A DNA stretch of 64,000 nucleotides, taken from contig JADLFV010000128.1 in NCBI GenBank assembly GCA_020849625.1, positions 1-64,000 of the forward strand, given 5' to 3'. This DNA is from Phycisphaeraceae bacterium (GTDB lineage Bacteria > Planctomycetota > Phycisphaerae > Phycisphaerales > Phycisphaeraceae). Position numbers and translations under genes: made by a program. The notes under the pieces are model-generated. The model saw only the letters and a list, made by a program, of their open reading frames with translations, did no database searches and was not told the origin of the DNA. Below are positions 37,801 to 45,371 of this stretch, in pieces (positions within the stretch are counted from its first letter, which is position 1; every line of letters starts with the position of its first letter).

Positions 37801-38343
37801 CAATTGCGCATCTACATGGCCAACGAACATCAACTCGACCTGACCATCGACGCATCCACGCCCGACAAACTCGGGGCCGGCCACCGCCTGGCGCTGCTCT
37901 CGATCGCCCCGGGCCAGAGCATCAGCGACGTTGACGCCAAAACGATTCACGACTGGTGTGCTGCAGGTGGAACGCTCTGGCTCGATGCCGCGGGCGGATC
38001 ACCGGCTGCCATCGAAGCCGCCGACGTGGCTGTGGCGAAAATCTTCCCGCAGATGCGCCTGATCCCCATCCCCTTCGACTCGCCCATTCTCACCGGCCAG
38101 GGCTTGCCCGGCGGGCACGACAACACGCGCGTCCGCTATCGCTCCAACCTGCTGCGCCAGATCGGCCCCACCAGCAGCCCGCGATTGCAGGCCCTGCGCC
38201 TCGACGGCCGTATCGTGATGATCTACTCCCCCGAAGACCTCACCGCCGCCGCCGCCGGCCTGCCCCACTGGAGCATCCTCGGCTACGACACCGACAGCGC
38301 CCGCAACCTGCTGGCCAACGCGGTGCTGTCGGCTATACACTGA
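34855..38343 (+). CDS. Large exported protein with DUF4159 domain
   Basis: A protein of about 1160 residues. The signal peptide core is LMALFAVLLVSPAFAQS, and its preceding MTSVSKLIAHSSK is encoded by the AGCTCAT repeat, so the true start (34855, or the ATG at 34894-34896) is uncertain. The middle (about 390-760) has an alpha/alpha-toroid look (ALLCWAMLRAGESYQNPHF, GTLGLWAVERSGR, GTNWYHYLWTIQQLAHANGLRKLNG). A DUF4159 glutamine-amidotransferase-like fold follows (GHWNNRPHDLWNFAEFAG, SPLIYLSTDAAFTLPEAQLKTLRDYIEAGGMLLLNSE), split by an 18-nt tandem insert (SGGGSN SGGGSI SGGGP) before FDLLGNIYLFAVGM. Planctomycete-typical; function unknown. Confidence 0.75.
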   Translation: MTSVSKLIAHSSKLMALFAVLLVSPAFAQSVDGQVTLDQAIEQLVTEAAGIARLDDVNAKPTFDRPHKLIADWDAEAMAPLLFKRLTTGKLAGNPYGDAYVRWHLQPVIADAFAARFEHWKQTGQFQVRPEDARAVLSMLQSLPPEPDFEWRDVDSYQANDPKKQQELEDTIRKLARETRVKIGVPPFERYVSGRSALEFVDGEQKKQIEQIIKQIDDLRRQQMHRVTDPTAKAYNERLSELNKLLRESRSNLLYNLIQTGDKTSLGLIASEIDKQIKGRQFLGILLMRDLYVAMYDGYLLLYDEPTLSALRQSLLQTAQSADAAQAYLNGIEPLPSWMKPRSNNFADLAFHMIHLLETPATLQKFRDALEPIPEKPLPPRPSSAASADNLTNIRLHYAIERAVRQIYAPSQDNDILLPRYHPLTDSQMYQIMRWGANTPALPALINESGHQALLCWAMLRAGESYQNPHFYRRMSFVLATETPYTFDRAMRLMMLANLAPIQWQDWFERDYDWLLKAYDADKTSGALTDEYNDKGPSDQFSNAQAQYGTLGLWAVERSGRKVPDKLWQIIDNYWRSQQHKPSSPTSGSGWSVGLIDGPHKLKADDTNKYALEVQGPMTAAATMALSLSERRLYADKLLDADAAAKLPNLPSGLRWLDQNFSLTAHPQGTNWYHYLWTIQQLAHANGLRKLNGIDLFRDVTASILNDQRADGTWEDVSLDYSKGNFRPRRDSRTVSTAFALLYLSDAVAANVTISKLQFDGHWNNRPHDLWNFAEFAGSRYETNCLWQIVDAQMPVEHLVESPLIYLSTDAAFTLPEAQLKTLRDYIEAGGMLLLNSEKTSPDLAKAMTDLCGQLVPDQQLVDVPADHAFFSLHRPVNAPPPLRMVHNGVRPLIVQFQRDIGRDLQTPGSDRSGGGSNSGGGSISGGGPTFDLLGNIYLFAVGMNTQRRRLDNGHLIRNTSPTINSLRIDRLLAAPEPAADAQLRIYMANEHQLDLTIDASTPDKLGAGHRLALLSIAPGQSISDVDAKTIHDWCAAGGTLWLDAAGGSPAAIEAADVAVAKIFPQMRLIPIPFDSPILTGQGLPGGHDNTRVRYRSNLLRQIGPTSSPRLQALRLDGRIVMIYSPEDLTAAAAGLPHWSILGYDTDSARNLLANAVLSAIH
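37574..37638. repeat. 18-nt tandem of TTCCGGGGGCGGGAGCA in the DUF4159 gene
   Basis: CCCCCGGAAGTG (37574-37585) followed by TCCGGGGGCGGGAGCA, TTCCGGGGGCGGGAGCA and TTTCCGGGGGCGGG with an 18-base period. It encodes TPGSDRSGGGSNSGGGSISGGG in frame, a flexible linker between RDIGRDLQ and PTFDLLGNIYL. Confidence 0.88.
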
Positions 38344-38350
38344 TAGAAGA

Positions 38351-38409
38351 AACCGCAGATTGCACAGATGACACAGATTAAGAATTCCTGATCTGCGAAA
38401 TCTGCGGTT
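38351..38409. repeat. Inverted repeat, copy E (short form)
   Basis: AACCGCAGATTGCACAGATG at 38351-38370 pairs with GATCTGCGAAATCTGCGGTT ending at 38409. This corresponds to the outer module of copies A and B without the CACGAAGG core. It lies between the converging DUF4159 and PEGA genes. Confidence 0.8.
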
Positions 38410-38422
38410 AAAAACAAATCGC

Positions 38423-38824
38423 TCAGCGCTCGTCCATCTTCGCCTTGAGCTGCTCGGCGTGGTCGATCAACTGCTGCGTATCGACCTCTTCCGACGGCGT
38501 GGCGGTCGCCAGGTCAAAGTGCCAGTGAAGTTCCGCCTTGCCGTGCGGCACCGCTTCGGCGGCTAAATCAACCGGCGGCACCTCCCACCACGGGGCGACC
38601 GCTTTCTGCTTCGTCCACAGCGGCTGGCAGCCGTCTGCGGTCAGACGTACGTCATAGATGCCGTAGTAAGTAAACGGCACCGTCACCGGCGTCCGCCCCA
38701 CTTCCTCGTCATTGAGATATACCAGCGCCCCGGACGGCTGACTGGTGATCGAAATCGTGCGCTGCACACAACCGGCCACCGCCGGAAGAATCAGCAACAG
38801 CGCGATGAGTCGCAGGCTTCGCAT
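38423..38824 (-). CDS. PEGA-domain lipoprotein
   Basis: A 133-residue lipoprotein: MRSLRLIALLLILPAVAGC gives a lipobox with Cys19. TISITSQPSGALVYLNDEEVGRTPVTVPFTYYGIYDVRLTADG is a PEGA domain, a short surface beta-structure. WWEVPPVDL and the tail ELHWHFDLA appear in related planctomycete proteins. It ends in a charged helix (QQLIDHAEQLKAKMDER). Start 38824; the long upstream frame reads through a palindromic repeat and is rejected. Role unknown, probably envelope. Confidence 0.8.
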   Translation of the reverse strand: MRSLRLIALLLILPAVAGCVQRTISITSQPSGALVYLNDEEVGRTPVTVPFTYYGIYDVRLTADGCQPLWTKQKAVAPWWEVPPVDLAAEAVPHGKAELHWHFDLATATPSEEVDTQQLIDHAEQLKAKMDER

Positions 38825-38848
38825 GGTTGACAGTATAACCCGTCCCCC

Positions 38849-38900
38849 GTTTAGCGGGCGAACTCGTTCGCCCATGGCCGAGCAAGCTCGACCGCTAAAC
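38849..38900. repeat. GTTTAGC...GCTAAAC palindromic element, copy 2
   Basis: GTTTAGCGG at 38849-38857 and CCGCTAAAC at 38892-38900, with GGGCGAACTCGTTCGCCC as an inner palindrome. It starts at the stop of the following minus-strand gene and may terminate its transcription. Confidence 0.75.
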
Positions 38901-40727
38901 TCAATCTTCCGGGGGCGCGGGATAGAGCACCCAGTCGCCGTCGGTCTGGTCTTGATCCAGGCGCGGCCAGGTGTAATCGGCGGGTGGCGTACCCCCGTCG
39001 TCATCATTATCGAGTCCCCGGCCGTAAACGGTCAGTTGGCCGTCGGTCACTTTCAGCAACAACGTGCCCGATGTCGCGGACTCGTCCGGGTAAGCCTGCG
39101 GCAGATAGCGCGGCACGAGCGTTTGTAGGTCGGCCGGATACGAGCCGGTGTCGCGGAGATAGAGCTCGGCCGCGATGGCGATCATCGTGCCTCGGCGAGC
39201 GGCGCGGGCCTGGAGCACGGTGCGTCGCTCAAACCCCCACCCGGGCATCAACAGGCACAACGGCGCGTAACGGATGCGATTCAATTGCTCAACCTGTACT
39301 TCGAACGTAGATTCCTGCAAGATCACTTCTCGTAATGTCTGATGACTGTTCTGTTGCAACATGCCGATCAATTCACGGAACTTGGCCAGCATGTCGTCTT
39401 GCGGAGCAAACACCGCGGCGCTGATGGGCGACAAGGCTGTGTTGAGCAAGCGCGAGTCAGTGGAGGTACGTAAAGGGTTGCTTTGGTCCAGATAGGTAGA
39501 AAAGACTTGCATGCCGGTGGTGGTCAACCGACCAGTGTGGCCATAGATGCGCTGCACGAAGTCTTCGAACATCCAACTTTCAGCTTCCATGCTCAAGCTG
39601 TCCCAGTCGTCTAATCGGGCCAAGTGGTGGGCCTGTTGTGCCCACTGGTTGCTGCCGAGCAGAACGGCGTGATCCTGCAGCAACGCGTTAAGCTGCATGT
39701 CAGCCCTCGCCGCCAGTCTGAGGCCAACCAACTGCTCGATCAGGATGCGACGCGGGCGCAGTTGCTCAGCCATGCCGATGATTGCTTCGATGTCCGCGAC
39801 AGCACGCTCACCGTCGCCATCCCCAATCGCTAACTGGATGTCACAGGTCATCACCCGGCTCATCGCGTGCATCCGTGTCAAGTGCGGCAGAAGCACGTTG
39901 ATCAATGTATTTGAGCTCAATTGTTCAGCGTAAGAGTCGTGTGAAGTGTCTGGAATTACATGGTCCTCACCAAACAGCGCCAGATCATCATCGCCGCTCC
40001 AGTGTCCTTCGTGTCCTACGGTCAGGCCGAGCGTCGGTTTGCTGGCGCCGCGGCGGATCGCGGCCAAAGCGTCGGCATGTTCGCGCAAGTAGGCTACCGC
40101 TGCCGGCCACTGCGGATCACTCGGTTGAACCTGGCGGCTGCCCGTCGTGGGACGTTCGGGGTCGCGCTCAACCCACAGGGGATAATCTTTCTCCCACGGC
40201 AGTCTCAACGCCAGAATCGCCTGACGATAGTCCGGCCAGGCGCGGTCCTGCTGCGGCACGGCCTCGATCGGGGCATTCAGCTTCGCAATGTAATCCACCG
40301 TAACCACCGGCTTATCCAACGCCAGCACGATGGCAGCCAGAACATACAACACAACCAATGCGCCCATGACCTGCCAACCGCGGGCCCACATCTTCCAGAT
40401 GATCGAGCGATTGCGCTTCTTGGCCCGGCGGATCAGCTTCGCCGCATGGTGCGGATCGCCGAAGTCTGCCATCGCCTGTTCGACGCTGTGTCCTGACTCC
40501 AGAGCGTCCTGAAAGTGTGCGATCAACTCACGGGCTACGTCCACTTTTTCCAGTTGGTGCAGGCGCGTGCGTTTGACGACCTGTTGCACCAGTTGCTTGG
40601 CAGGCTCGGGAAGGTCGGCCGCATCGTAGATTGCCCGCAAGTCCATGCGCCCGGTCAGTCGGCCACGAATCCAATCACGCATGGGCGTGGTGGCGATTCG
40701 GCGTCGCAGGGTTGGCGTTTGGGACAT
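38901..40727 (-). CDS. Membrane protein with permease-prefix-like N-terminus
   Basis: A 608-residue protein starting two bases after the PadR gene. Residues about 1-125 are soluble and helical (DVARELIAHFQDALESGHSVEQAMADFGDPHHAAKLIRR), resembling the HAAS/permease-prefix domains that accompany PadR regulators. One hydrophobic helix lies at about 135-158 (VMGALVVLYVLAAIVLAL). The remaining 450 residues are probably exported and carry no recognised motif; the end has YLRDTGSYPADLQTLVPRYLP, reminiscent of pseudopilin-like tails. A likely PadR-regulated envelope protein. Its last codons (APPED) fall on a TTCCGGGGGC word. Confidence 0.65.
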   Translation of the reverse strand: MSQTPTLRRRIATTPMRDWIRGRLTGRMDLRAIYDAADLPEPAKQLVQQVVKRTRLHQLEKVDVARELIAHFQDALESGHSVEQAMADFGDPHHAAKLIRRAKKRNRSIIWKMWARGWQVMGALVVLYVLAAIVLALDKPVVTVDYIAKLNAPIEAVPQQDRAWPDYRQAILALRLPWEKDYPLWVERDPERPTTGSRQVQPSDPQWPAAVAYLREHADALAAIRRGASKPTLGLTVGHEGHWSGDDDLALFGEDHVIPDTSHDSYAEQLSSNTLINVLLPHLTRMHAMSRVMTCDIQLAIGDGDGERAVADIEAIIGMAEQLRPRRILIEQLVGLRLAARADMQLNALLQDHAVLLGSNQWAQQAHHLARLDDWDSLSMEAESWMFEDFVQRIYGHTGRLTTTGMQVFSTYLDQSNPLRTSTDSRLLNTALSPISAAVFAPQDDMLAKFRELIGMLQQNSHQTLREVILQESTFEVQVEQLNRIRYAPLCLLMPGWGFERRTVLQARAARRGTMIAIAAELYLRDTGSYPADLQTLVPRYLPQAYPDESATSGTLLLKVTDGQLTVYGRGLDNDDDGGTPPADYTWPRLDQDQTDGDWVLYPAPPED

Positions 40728-40729
40728 GG

Positions 40730-41074
40730 TTACGCTCCCGCGATAGAGACGTTGGCGATGCCGAGTTGTTGCATGGCGGTGGTGAGGGCGAGCCACTGTT
40801 GCTTGTCGTGGTGCAGTTGCTTTTCACCCTTCGCTGTCAACCTGTAATACTTCCGGGGGCGGGGGCCGGTGTCGTCGAGGCGGGAGCGGATCAGGCCCTT
40901 GGCCTCGAGGTTGTAGAGCATGGGGTAGAGCGTGGACTGGCCCATGGCGAGGATGCCGCGGCTGTCGCGGGCTAAGCGTTCGACCAGTTCGTAGCCGTAC
41001 TTTTCACCGGTGGCCAGCAGTTGCATGACGGCCAGCGGTCCCGCCCCGCGCATCAGTTCGCGTTCCAGTTTCAT
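40730..41074 (-). CDS. PadR-family transcriptional repressor
   Basis: A 114-residue winged-helix regulator: RELMRGAGPLAVMQLLATGEKYGYELVERLARDSRGILAMGQSTLYPMLYNLEAKGLIRSRLD and RKYYRLTAKGEKQL match the PadR core. It is followed after two bases by a membrane-protein gene, the standard PadR operon layout. Upstream, TATAC-TTT-GTATA (41096-41108) forms a palindrome suited to autorepression. The ribosome site AGGAG precedes ATG 41074. Confidence 0.9.
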   Translation of the reverse strand: MKLERELMRGAGPLAVMQLLATGEKYGYELVERLARDSRGILAMGQSTLYPMLYNLEAKGLIRSRLDDTGPRPRKYYRLTAKGEKQLHHDKQQWLALTTAMQQLGIANVSIAGA

Positions 41075-41095
41075 GATGAATCGCTCCTGGGTGGC

Positions 41096-41108
41096 TATAC
41101 TTTGTATA
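41096..41108. promoter_or_regulatory. Candidate PadR operator
   Basis: TATAC-TTT-GTATA, a perfect inverted repeat 22 bases upstream of the padR start; on the minus strand it would overlap a -10-like TATAC/TATAG box. PadR repressors commonly bind ATAC...GTAT palindromes in their own promoters. Confidence 0.6.
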
Positions 41109-41138
41109 ACATAGCATGCAAGGCGAGGCAGTCAAGAG

Positions 41139-41170
41139 AAAAATAAAAAACCCGCGCGGTGAGGCGCGGG
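41139..41170 (-). terminator. Intrinsic terminator downstream of rpsT
   Basis: On the minus strand CCCGCGC, a 6-base loop, GCGCGGG, then TTTTTTATTTTT. A classical GC stem plus U-tract, lying after rpsT and before the padR promoter. Confidence 0.85.
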
Positions 41171-41211
41171 CGGGAAGGCGATAGTTTGGAATGATTGAGT
41201 CGCGGTTGCGT

Positions 41212-41268
41212 GTTTAGCGGGAGCCGGCCACGGCGGGATATTCCCCCGCGTGGGCGCGGGGGCTAAAC
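41212..41268. repeat. GTTTAGC...GCTAAAC palindromic element, copy 3
   Basis: GTTTAGCGG at 41212-41220 and GCTAAAC at 41262-41268, with an inner hairpin CCCCCGCG/CGCGGGGG. Located immediately downstream of rpsT, ahead of the terminator. Confidence 0.75.
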
Positions 41269-41287
41269 GGATGAGGCCAGTCGCGGC

Positions 41288-41569
41288 CTACGCCTTGGCG
41301 GCGGTCTTCTGTTTGGCGTTCAAGGCGGCGGCCAGGCGGCTCTTGCGGCGGGCGGCGGTGTTCTTGTGCATCGCGGCCGTGGAGGAGACCTGGTCCAGCA
41401 TCTTGTAGATGCTTTTGAGCTTGCTCTGGCAGTCCTCGACTGAGCCGTGCAGGATGGACTCGTGGTAGTCCTTGATGGCCGAGCGGACGCGATCCTTGCG
41501 CCAGCGGTTGCGGGCGCGACAGGTGGCGTTCTGACGGACGCGTTTACGGGCACTGAGCGAATGAGCCAT
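41288..41569 (-). CDS. rpsT: 30S ribosomal protein S20
   Basis: A 93-residue basic protein binding 16S rRNA. MAHSLSARKRVRQNATCRARNRWRKDRVRSAIKD followed by KMLDQVSSTAAMHKNTAARRKSRLAAALN is the S20 pattern (S..KR.rq...r...N...k; H.N.aaR.KSRL). Start 41569, preceded by GC-rich sequence; the long frame upstream is spurious. A monocistronic layout with its own terminator. Confidence 0.92.
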   Translation of the reverse strand: MAHSLSARKRVRQNATCRARNRWRKDRVRSAIKDYHESILHGSVEDCQSKLKSIYKMLDQVSSTAAMHKNTAARRKSRLAAALNAKQKTAAKA

Positions 41570-41793
41570 GGGTCGAGGTTCCAGTGGGCCGGGGTTCCAG
41601 GGACTGCCTACCCCACACACATTTTTTTCTTCCGGGGGGCCCGGTGGGGTGGGGGGAAACGGGACATTATGACCAAAGAGAGGACGCGGTTCAAGTGTGT
41701 GCCCGCGAGGCAGCCCGGGGGCGGCGGGAAATGGCAAATTTGCCCGAAAATGGGACATAGGGGGTAAACGATTCGCAAATCCGGGCGTCTTAC

Positions 41794-41820
41794 AGGTAGT
41801 AGGATGCGTATTACCTTTTT
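41794..41820 (+). promoter_or_regulatory. Hairpin plus T-run just before the HTH-dockerin gene
   Basis: AGGTAGTA (41794-41801), loop GGATGCG, TATTACCT (41809-41816; one G-U pair), then TTTT. It lies about 20 bases upstream of the start codon and could be a leader attenuator or an operator for autoregulation. Confidence 0.45.
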
Positions 41821-41837
41821 ACAGAAGGGGGCCACCC

Positions 41838-42329
41838 ATGCTCGCTGGAACGCTTCAAAAGTTGATCGACGAGAGAATCACCAACGCCCGGGAGTTGGGC
41901 GACCTGGCGGGAGTATCCACCTCGACGGTTTATCGTTGGATCAGCAGACAGAGTCGGCCGGACTTCGATTCGGTCCGGCTGCTGGTGCGGCACCTGCCGG
42001 ACAAGCGGGCCCAGGAGGCGATCCTCTCGGTGATCAGCGCAGGCACAGCCTGGGAGTTTTCCCATCAGGAACTGGACCTGGACGTGAATAACGACGGACA
42101 AGTGGACGTATCCGACGCCCTGGACGCGACGGTGGAAACCGTGCGGGCGGCGGCTGACTCATTGCAGCAGGTGCGCCTGGCCCACAAGGGCACACCCATG
42201 AACGCCGAGACCACGCTCGAAGTGATCGCGCTGTTGAACCACATTGTGCGCGAGTGCAACATCACGCAGCGCGTGCTGGTGCAGGTCGCCGAGCAGAAGC
42301 GGCGGCGGAAGCTGAAGCTGGCCAATTAG
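41838..42329 (+). CDS. HTH regulator with EF-hand/dockerin-like loop
   Basis: A 163-residue protein. Residues about 16-52 form a helix-turn-helix (ARELGDLAGVSTSTVYRWISRQSRPDFDSVRLLVRHLP), resembling Cro/CI-type repressors. At 82-93 is DVNNDGQVDVSD, a textbook calcium-binding loop with ligands Asp82, Asn84, Asp86 and Asp93, as in dockerins. The C-terminal third is helical and ends in a basic tail RRRKLKLAN. Dockerin-type loops normally lie in exported proteins, whereas this one has no signal peptide, so a calcium-sensing DNA-binding protein is conceivable. GGGGG ribosome site before ATG 41838. No known family recognised overall. Confidence 0.7.
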   Translation: MLAGTLQKLIDERITNARELGDLAGVSTSTVYRWISRQSRPDFDSVRLLVRHLPDKRAQEAILSVISAGTAWEFSHQELDLDVNNDGQVDVSDALDATVETVRAAADSLQQVRLAHKGTPMNAETTLEVIALLNHIVRECNITQRVLVQVAEQKRRRKLKLAN

Positions 42330-42338
42330 GGGGACGGA

Positions 42339-42453
42339 GGCTTGAGCAGTGAGGCTTGAGGCTGGCGTCCGGCGAGGCGGAGCTCGCCGGCTATGGGCTT
42401 GCGCCTCACACCTCACTCCTCAAGCCTCACTCCTCAAGCCTCACCACTCAAGC
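42339..42453. repeat. GGCTTGA/CTCAAGC heptamer hairpin with nested repeat
   Basis: Left arm GGCTTGA, GCAGTGA, GGCTTGA (42339-42359); right arm CTCACTC, CTCAAGC, CTCACTC, CTCAAGC, CTCACCA, CTCAAGC (42412-42453). Between them sits the dispersed palindrome of 42361-42404. The right arm contains the stop of the acyl-CoA synthetase gene at 42448. Confidence 0.92.
42361..42404. repeat. Dispersed palindromic repeat, copy 2
   Basis: The segment starting GCTGGCGTCCGGCGAGGCG and continuing AGCTCGCCGGCTATGGGCTTGCGCC is nearly identical to 851-896, here nested inside a heptamer hairpin. Confidence 0.75.
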
Positions 42454-45135
42454 CTGTCCCTTCAACTCCAGAACGCCGTGGATCAGGCCCTCCTTGCGGT
42501 CGGTGGTGATCTGAAAATTGAACTCGCGCATGGTGGCGGCCATGCGCTTGTTTTCCATCAGCGTCTCGGCGGAGATGTGGCGCAGGCCCCACTGGCGTGC
42601 CACCTGGATGCAGAAGCGCGTGATGTGCGAACCGACGCGCTTGCCCTGCCATTCGTCGATCACCAGCAGGGCGAACTCACCTTCATGGCGGTCGGCGTCG
42701 GCGGCCAGGCGTCCCACGCCAATCATCTTCACCGGCTGCGTTTCGGTCAGGGCCACCACGGCGATCTCGCGGTCATAGTCCGTGAAGCAGTAGCGGGTGG
42801 CCATCTCGTGATTGGGGCCTTTGATGGTGGCGAAGAAGCGGGCTCGCAGCGTCTCGGGCGAGCAGGCCTTGAGCATTTCCATCCACATCGGCTCGTCGCT
42901 GGGACGGATCGGGCGCAGGCGCAGACGTGTGCCGTCAGCCAGCTTGACCCTGCCGTCGTACTCGGCGGGGTACGGGCGAATCGCCAGGTGCGAGTAGCGC
43001 TCGTCGGGCGTTGGCGAGGCATGGTCCAGCCGGGCCCGCGCGTCCAGGGCCACCGCCCCGGTAGGCGAGACGATCAGCGGGTTGATGTCGAATTCCTTGA
43101 GATTGGGCGAATCAGCCACCAGGTAGGAGAAGCGGATCAGCACGTCGATCAGGGCATCCACGTTGACCTTGGGCCGGCCGCGGAACCCGTTGAGCAGCGG
43201 CCAACCCTGGAGACTGCTGAGCATGCGGCGGCAGATCTTTTCAGTCAGCGGCGGCAGACCCAGCACGTGGTCGTCGAGCACTTCCGCGGTCACGCCGCCC
43301 ATGCCCACCATGACCACCGACCCGAACACCGGATCCTTCTTGGCCCCCACGATCATTTCCACGGCATCGGTGTGCGAGATCATCGGCTGCACGTTGACGC
43401 CGAGGATCGTGGCCTTGGGGAACTGCTCACGAGCCGAGGTGGTCATGCGCTCAAACGCAGCCTTCACCGACGCGGCATCGGTCAGGTGCAGCGCCACGCC
43501 GCCGGCATCGGACTTATGCGAGATGTCCGGCGACAGCAGCTTGACCGCCACCGGATAGCCGATCATGTCGGCGAACTTGGCGGCCTCATCGGCGAAGCCG
43601 GCCTTGACGGCGCGGGCGATGGGAATGCCGTAGGAATCCAGCAACTCCTTGGAGTCGATCTCGCTGAGCATGGTGTCCGCCTGGCTCAGCAAAGCGCGGA
43701 CGTAGATGCCCTGACGGTTGGTGGACAGCACCATGTCCTCGGGCACCGGCTGGGGCGTTTCATAGAGCGTGCGGATGTTGCGGCCGTAGTTGACCAGGTG
43801 CATGAACCCGCGGATGGCACGCTCGGGACTGGGATAGCAGGGGATGTTGGCCTCGGTCAGAATACGAGCGCCGGCCGCGACCACGTTGCCACCCATCCAG
43901 GCTGCCAGCACGGGTTTACCCGCCTTGGCCGACGCCTTGACCACCGCCTGGGCCACCGCCTTGGGATCGGTCATGGCCTGCGGTGTAAGGATCACCAGCA
44001 TGGCATCGACCCCGTCGTCCGCCATGACCAGGTCCAGGGCGTCCACGTAGCGCTTGTCGTCGGCATCACCCAGCACGTCCACCGGGTTGTTGTGCGACCA
44101 GCAGGGCGGCAGGACCTTGTTGAGTGCTTCGATGGTCTTGGTTGACAGTTCCGCCAGGGCGCCGTTGGCAGCGATCAGGGCGTCGGTGGCCATGACGCCC
44201 GGGCCGCCGGCATTAGTGATGATGGCCAACCGTTCGCCGCGCGGAGTGGCGGTGTGCTCGAGCAGTGCGGCACAGTCGAAAATCTCTTCGAACTCTTTGA
44301 CACGCACGATGCCGGCCCGGCGGAAGGCCGATTCGTGTACGTCATCGGCGCCGATCATGGCGCCGGTGTGCGAACTGGCAGCACTGGCCGATGCGGCGAA
44401 GCGGCCGGACTTGCAGGCGATGATCGGCTTGGTGCGTGTGAAGGCGCGGGCGGCGGAGATGAAGCTGCGGGCATCGGTGATCGATTCGATGTAGAGCAGG
44501 ATGGCGCGGGTCTTGGCGTCCTGACCGAAGTAGTCGATCAGGTCGGCGAAATCGACGTCCGCCATGTTGCCGACGCTGACGAAGTGCGACAGGCCGATGT
44601 CCTGCGTTTTGGCCAGGTCGAGGGCGGCCGTGCCCAGGGCGCCGGACTGGCTGATAAAGGCGACGCGGCCTTCGCCGGGGATGCTGCTGGTGAAGCTGGC
44701 GTTGAGTCCGATGCCGGGCGAGATGACGCCCAGGCAGTTGGGGCCGATGATGCGCATGTTGTAATGGCGTGCGATCTCAACCAGTTTCTTTTCGGCGGCC
44801 TTGCCTTCGGGGCCCGCCTCGCGGAAGCCGGCACTGAGGACGATGGCGCTCTTGACGCCCTTTTCGCCGCAGCTTTTGATCACCTCGTGCACGGTGGAGG
44901 CCGGGGTGCAGACCACAGCCAGATCGGGCGCGGCCGGCAGATCGGCGATGCTCTTGTAGGCTTTACGTTCCAGCACCTTGTCGCGCTTGGGGTTGATCAG
45001 GTACACGTCGCCCTGGAACGCGCTGTTGCAGAGGTTGGTGGCCAGGGCGTGACCGACGCTGCCGACTCGATCACTGGCGCCGATGACGGCCACGGACTTG
45101 GGAGCTAACAGGGGAACAAGACTTCGCACACTCAT
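42448..45135 (-). CDS. Pat-type protein: ADP-forming acyl-CoA synthetase fused to GNAT
   Basis: An 895-residue multidomain protein. The N-terminal CoA-binding Rossmann part is SVAVIGASDRVGSVGHALATNL; the succinyl-CoA-synthetase-like ligase part has IIGPNCLGVISP, FISQSGALGTAALDLA and SSHTGAMIGADD (the His motif); an ATP-grasp region covers about 480-710 (GIPIARAVKAGFADEAAKFADMIGYPVAVKLLSPDISHKSDAGGV); a GNAT acetyltransferase occupies 735-895 (RLRPIRPSDEPM, LLVIDEWQGKRVGSHI). This is the layout of bacterial Pat/PatZ lysine acetyltransferases, whose classic substrate is acetyl-CoA synthetase; acs is at 61.3 kb. The C-terminal codons lie in a repeat arm. Confidence 0.85.
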   Translation of the reverse strand: MSVRSLVPLLAPKSVAVIGASDRVGSVGHALATNLCNSAFQGDVYLINPKRDKVLERKAYKSIADLPAAPDLAVVCTPASTVHEVIKSCGEKGVKSAIVLSAGFREAGPEGKAAEKKLVEIARHYNMRIIGPNCLGVISPGIGLNASFTSSIPGEGRVAFISQSGALGTAALDLAKTQDIGLSHFVSVGNMADVDFADLIDYFGQDAKTRAILLYIESITDARSFISAARAFTRTKPIIACKSGRFAASASAASSHTGAMIGADDVHESAFRRAGIVRVKEFEEIFDCAALLEHTATPRGERLAIITNAGGPGVMATDALIAANGALAELSTKTIEALNKVLPPCWSHNNPVDVLGDADDKRYVDALDLVMADDGVDAMLVILTPQAMTDPKAVAQAVVKASAKAGKPVLAAWMGGNVVAAGARILTEANIPCYPSPERAIRGFMHLVNYGRNIRTLYETPQPVPEDMVLSTNRQGIYVRALLSQADTMLSEIDSKELLDSYGIPIARAVKAGFADEAAKFADMIGYPVAVKLLSPDISHKSDAGGVALHLTDAASVKAAFERMTTSAREQFPKATILGVNVQPMISHTDAVEMIVGAKKDPVFGSVVMVGMGGVTAEVLDDHVLGLPPLTEKICRRMLSSLQGWPLLNGFRGRPKVNVDALIDVLIRFSYLVADSPNLKEFDINPLIVSPTGAVALDARARLDHASPTPDERYSHLAIRPYPAEYDGRVKLADGTRLRLRPIRPSDEPMWMEMLKACSPETLRARFFATIKGPNHEMATRYCFTDYDREIAVVALTETQPVKMIGVGRLAADADRHEGEFALLVIDEWQGKRVGSHITRFCIQVARQWGLRHISAETLMENKRMAATMREFNFQITTDRKEGLIHGVLELKGQA

Positions 45136-45371
45136 GGGGCGTAAACCTTTCGCCGCAATGCGGCAACCGAACGAATTACCGCCTCACCGTTGCCAGGATC
45201 CGATACGTTGTTTTTGTCGGGGCGATCGGCGGGGGGATGCTTGGGGGAACAAATGATAACCGAAGCAGCCGCCTTTTGCTGCCAAGGAGCCTCGGCGAAT
45301 CCACCGGGCAGGCAAATGGGACGCGGCCGGCGCAGCGCGTTAGAATTGGATTTTTTACAGGGAATCCTCAC

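Noticed and set aside
41570-41758. Longer N-terminus for S20
   Set aside because: The added 63 residues are Pro-rich translation of GC-rich intergenic DNA; S20 proteins begin at the MAHSLSARKR position.
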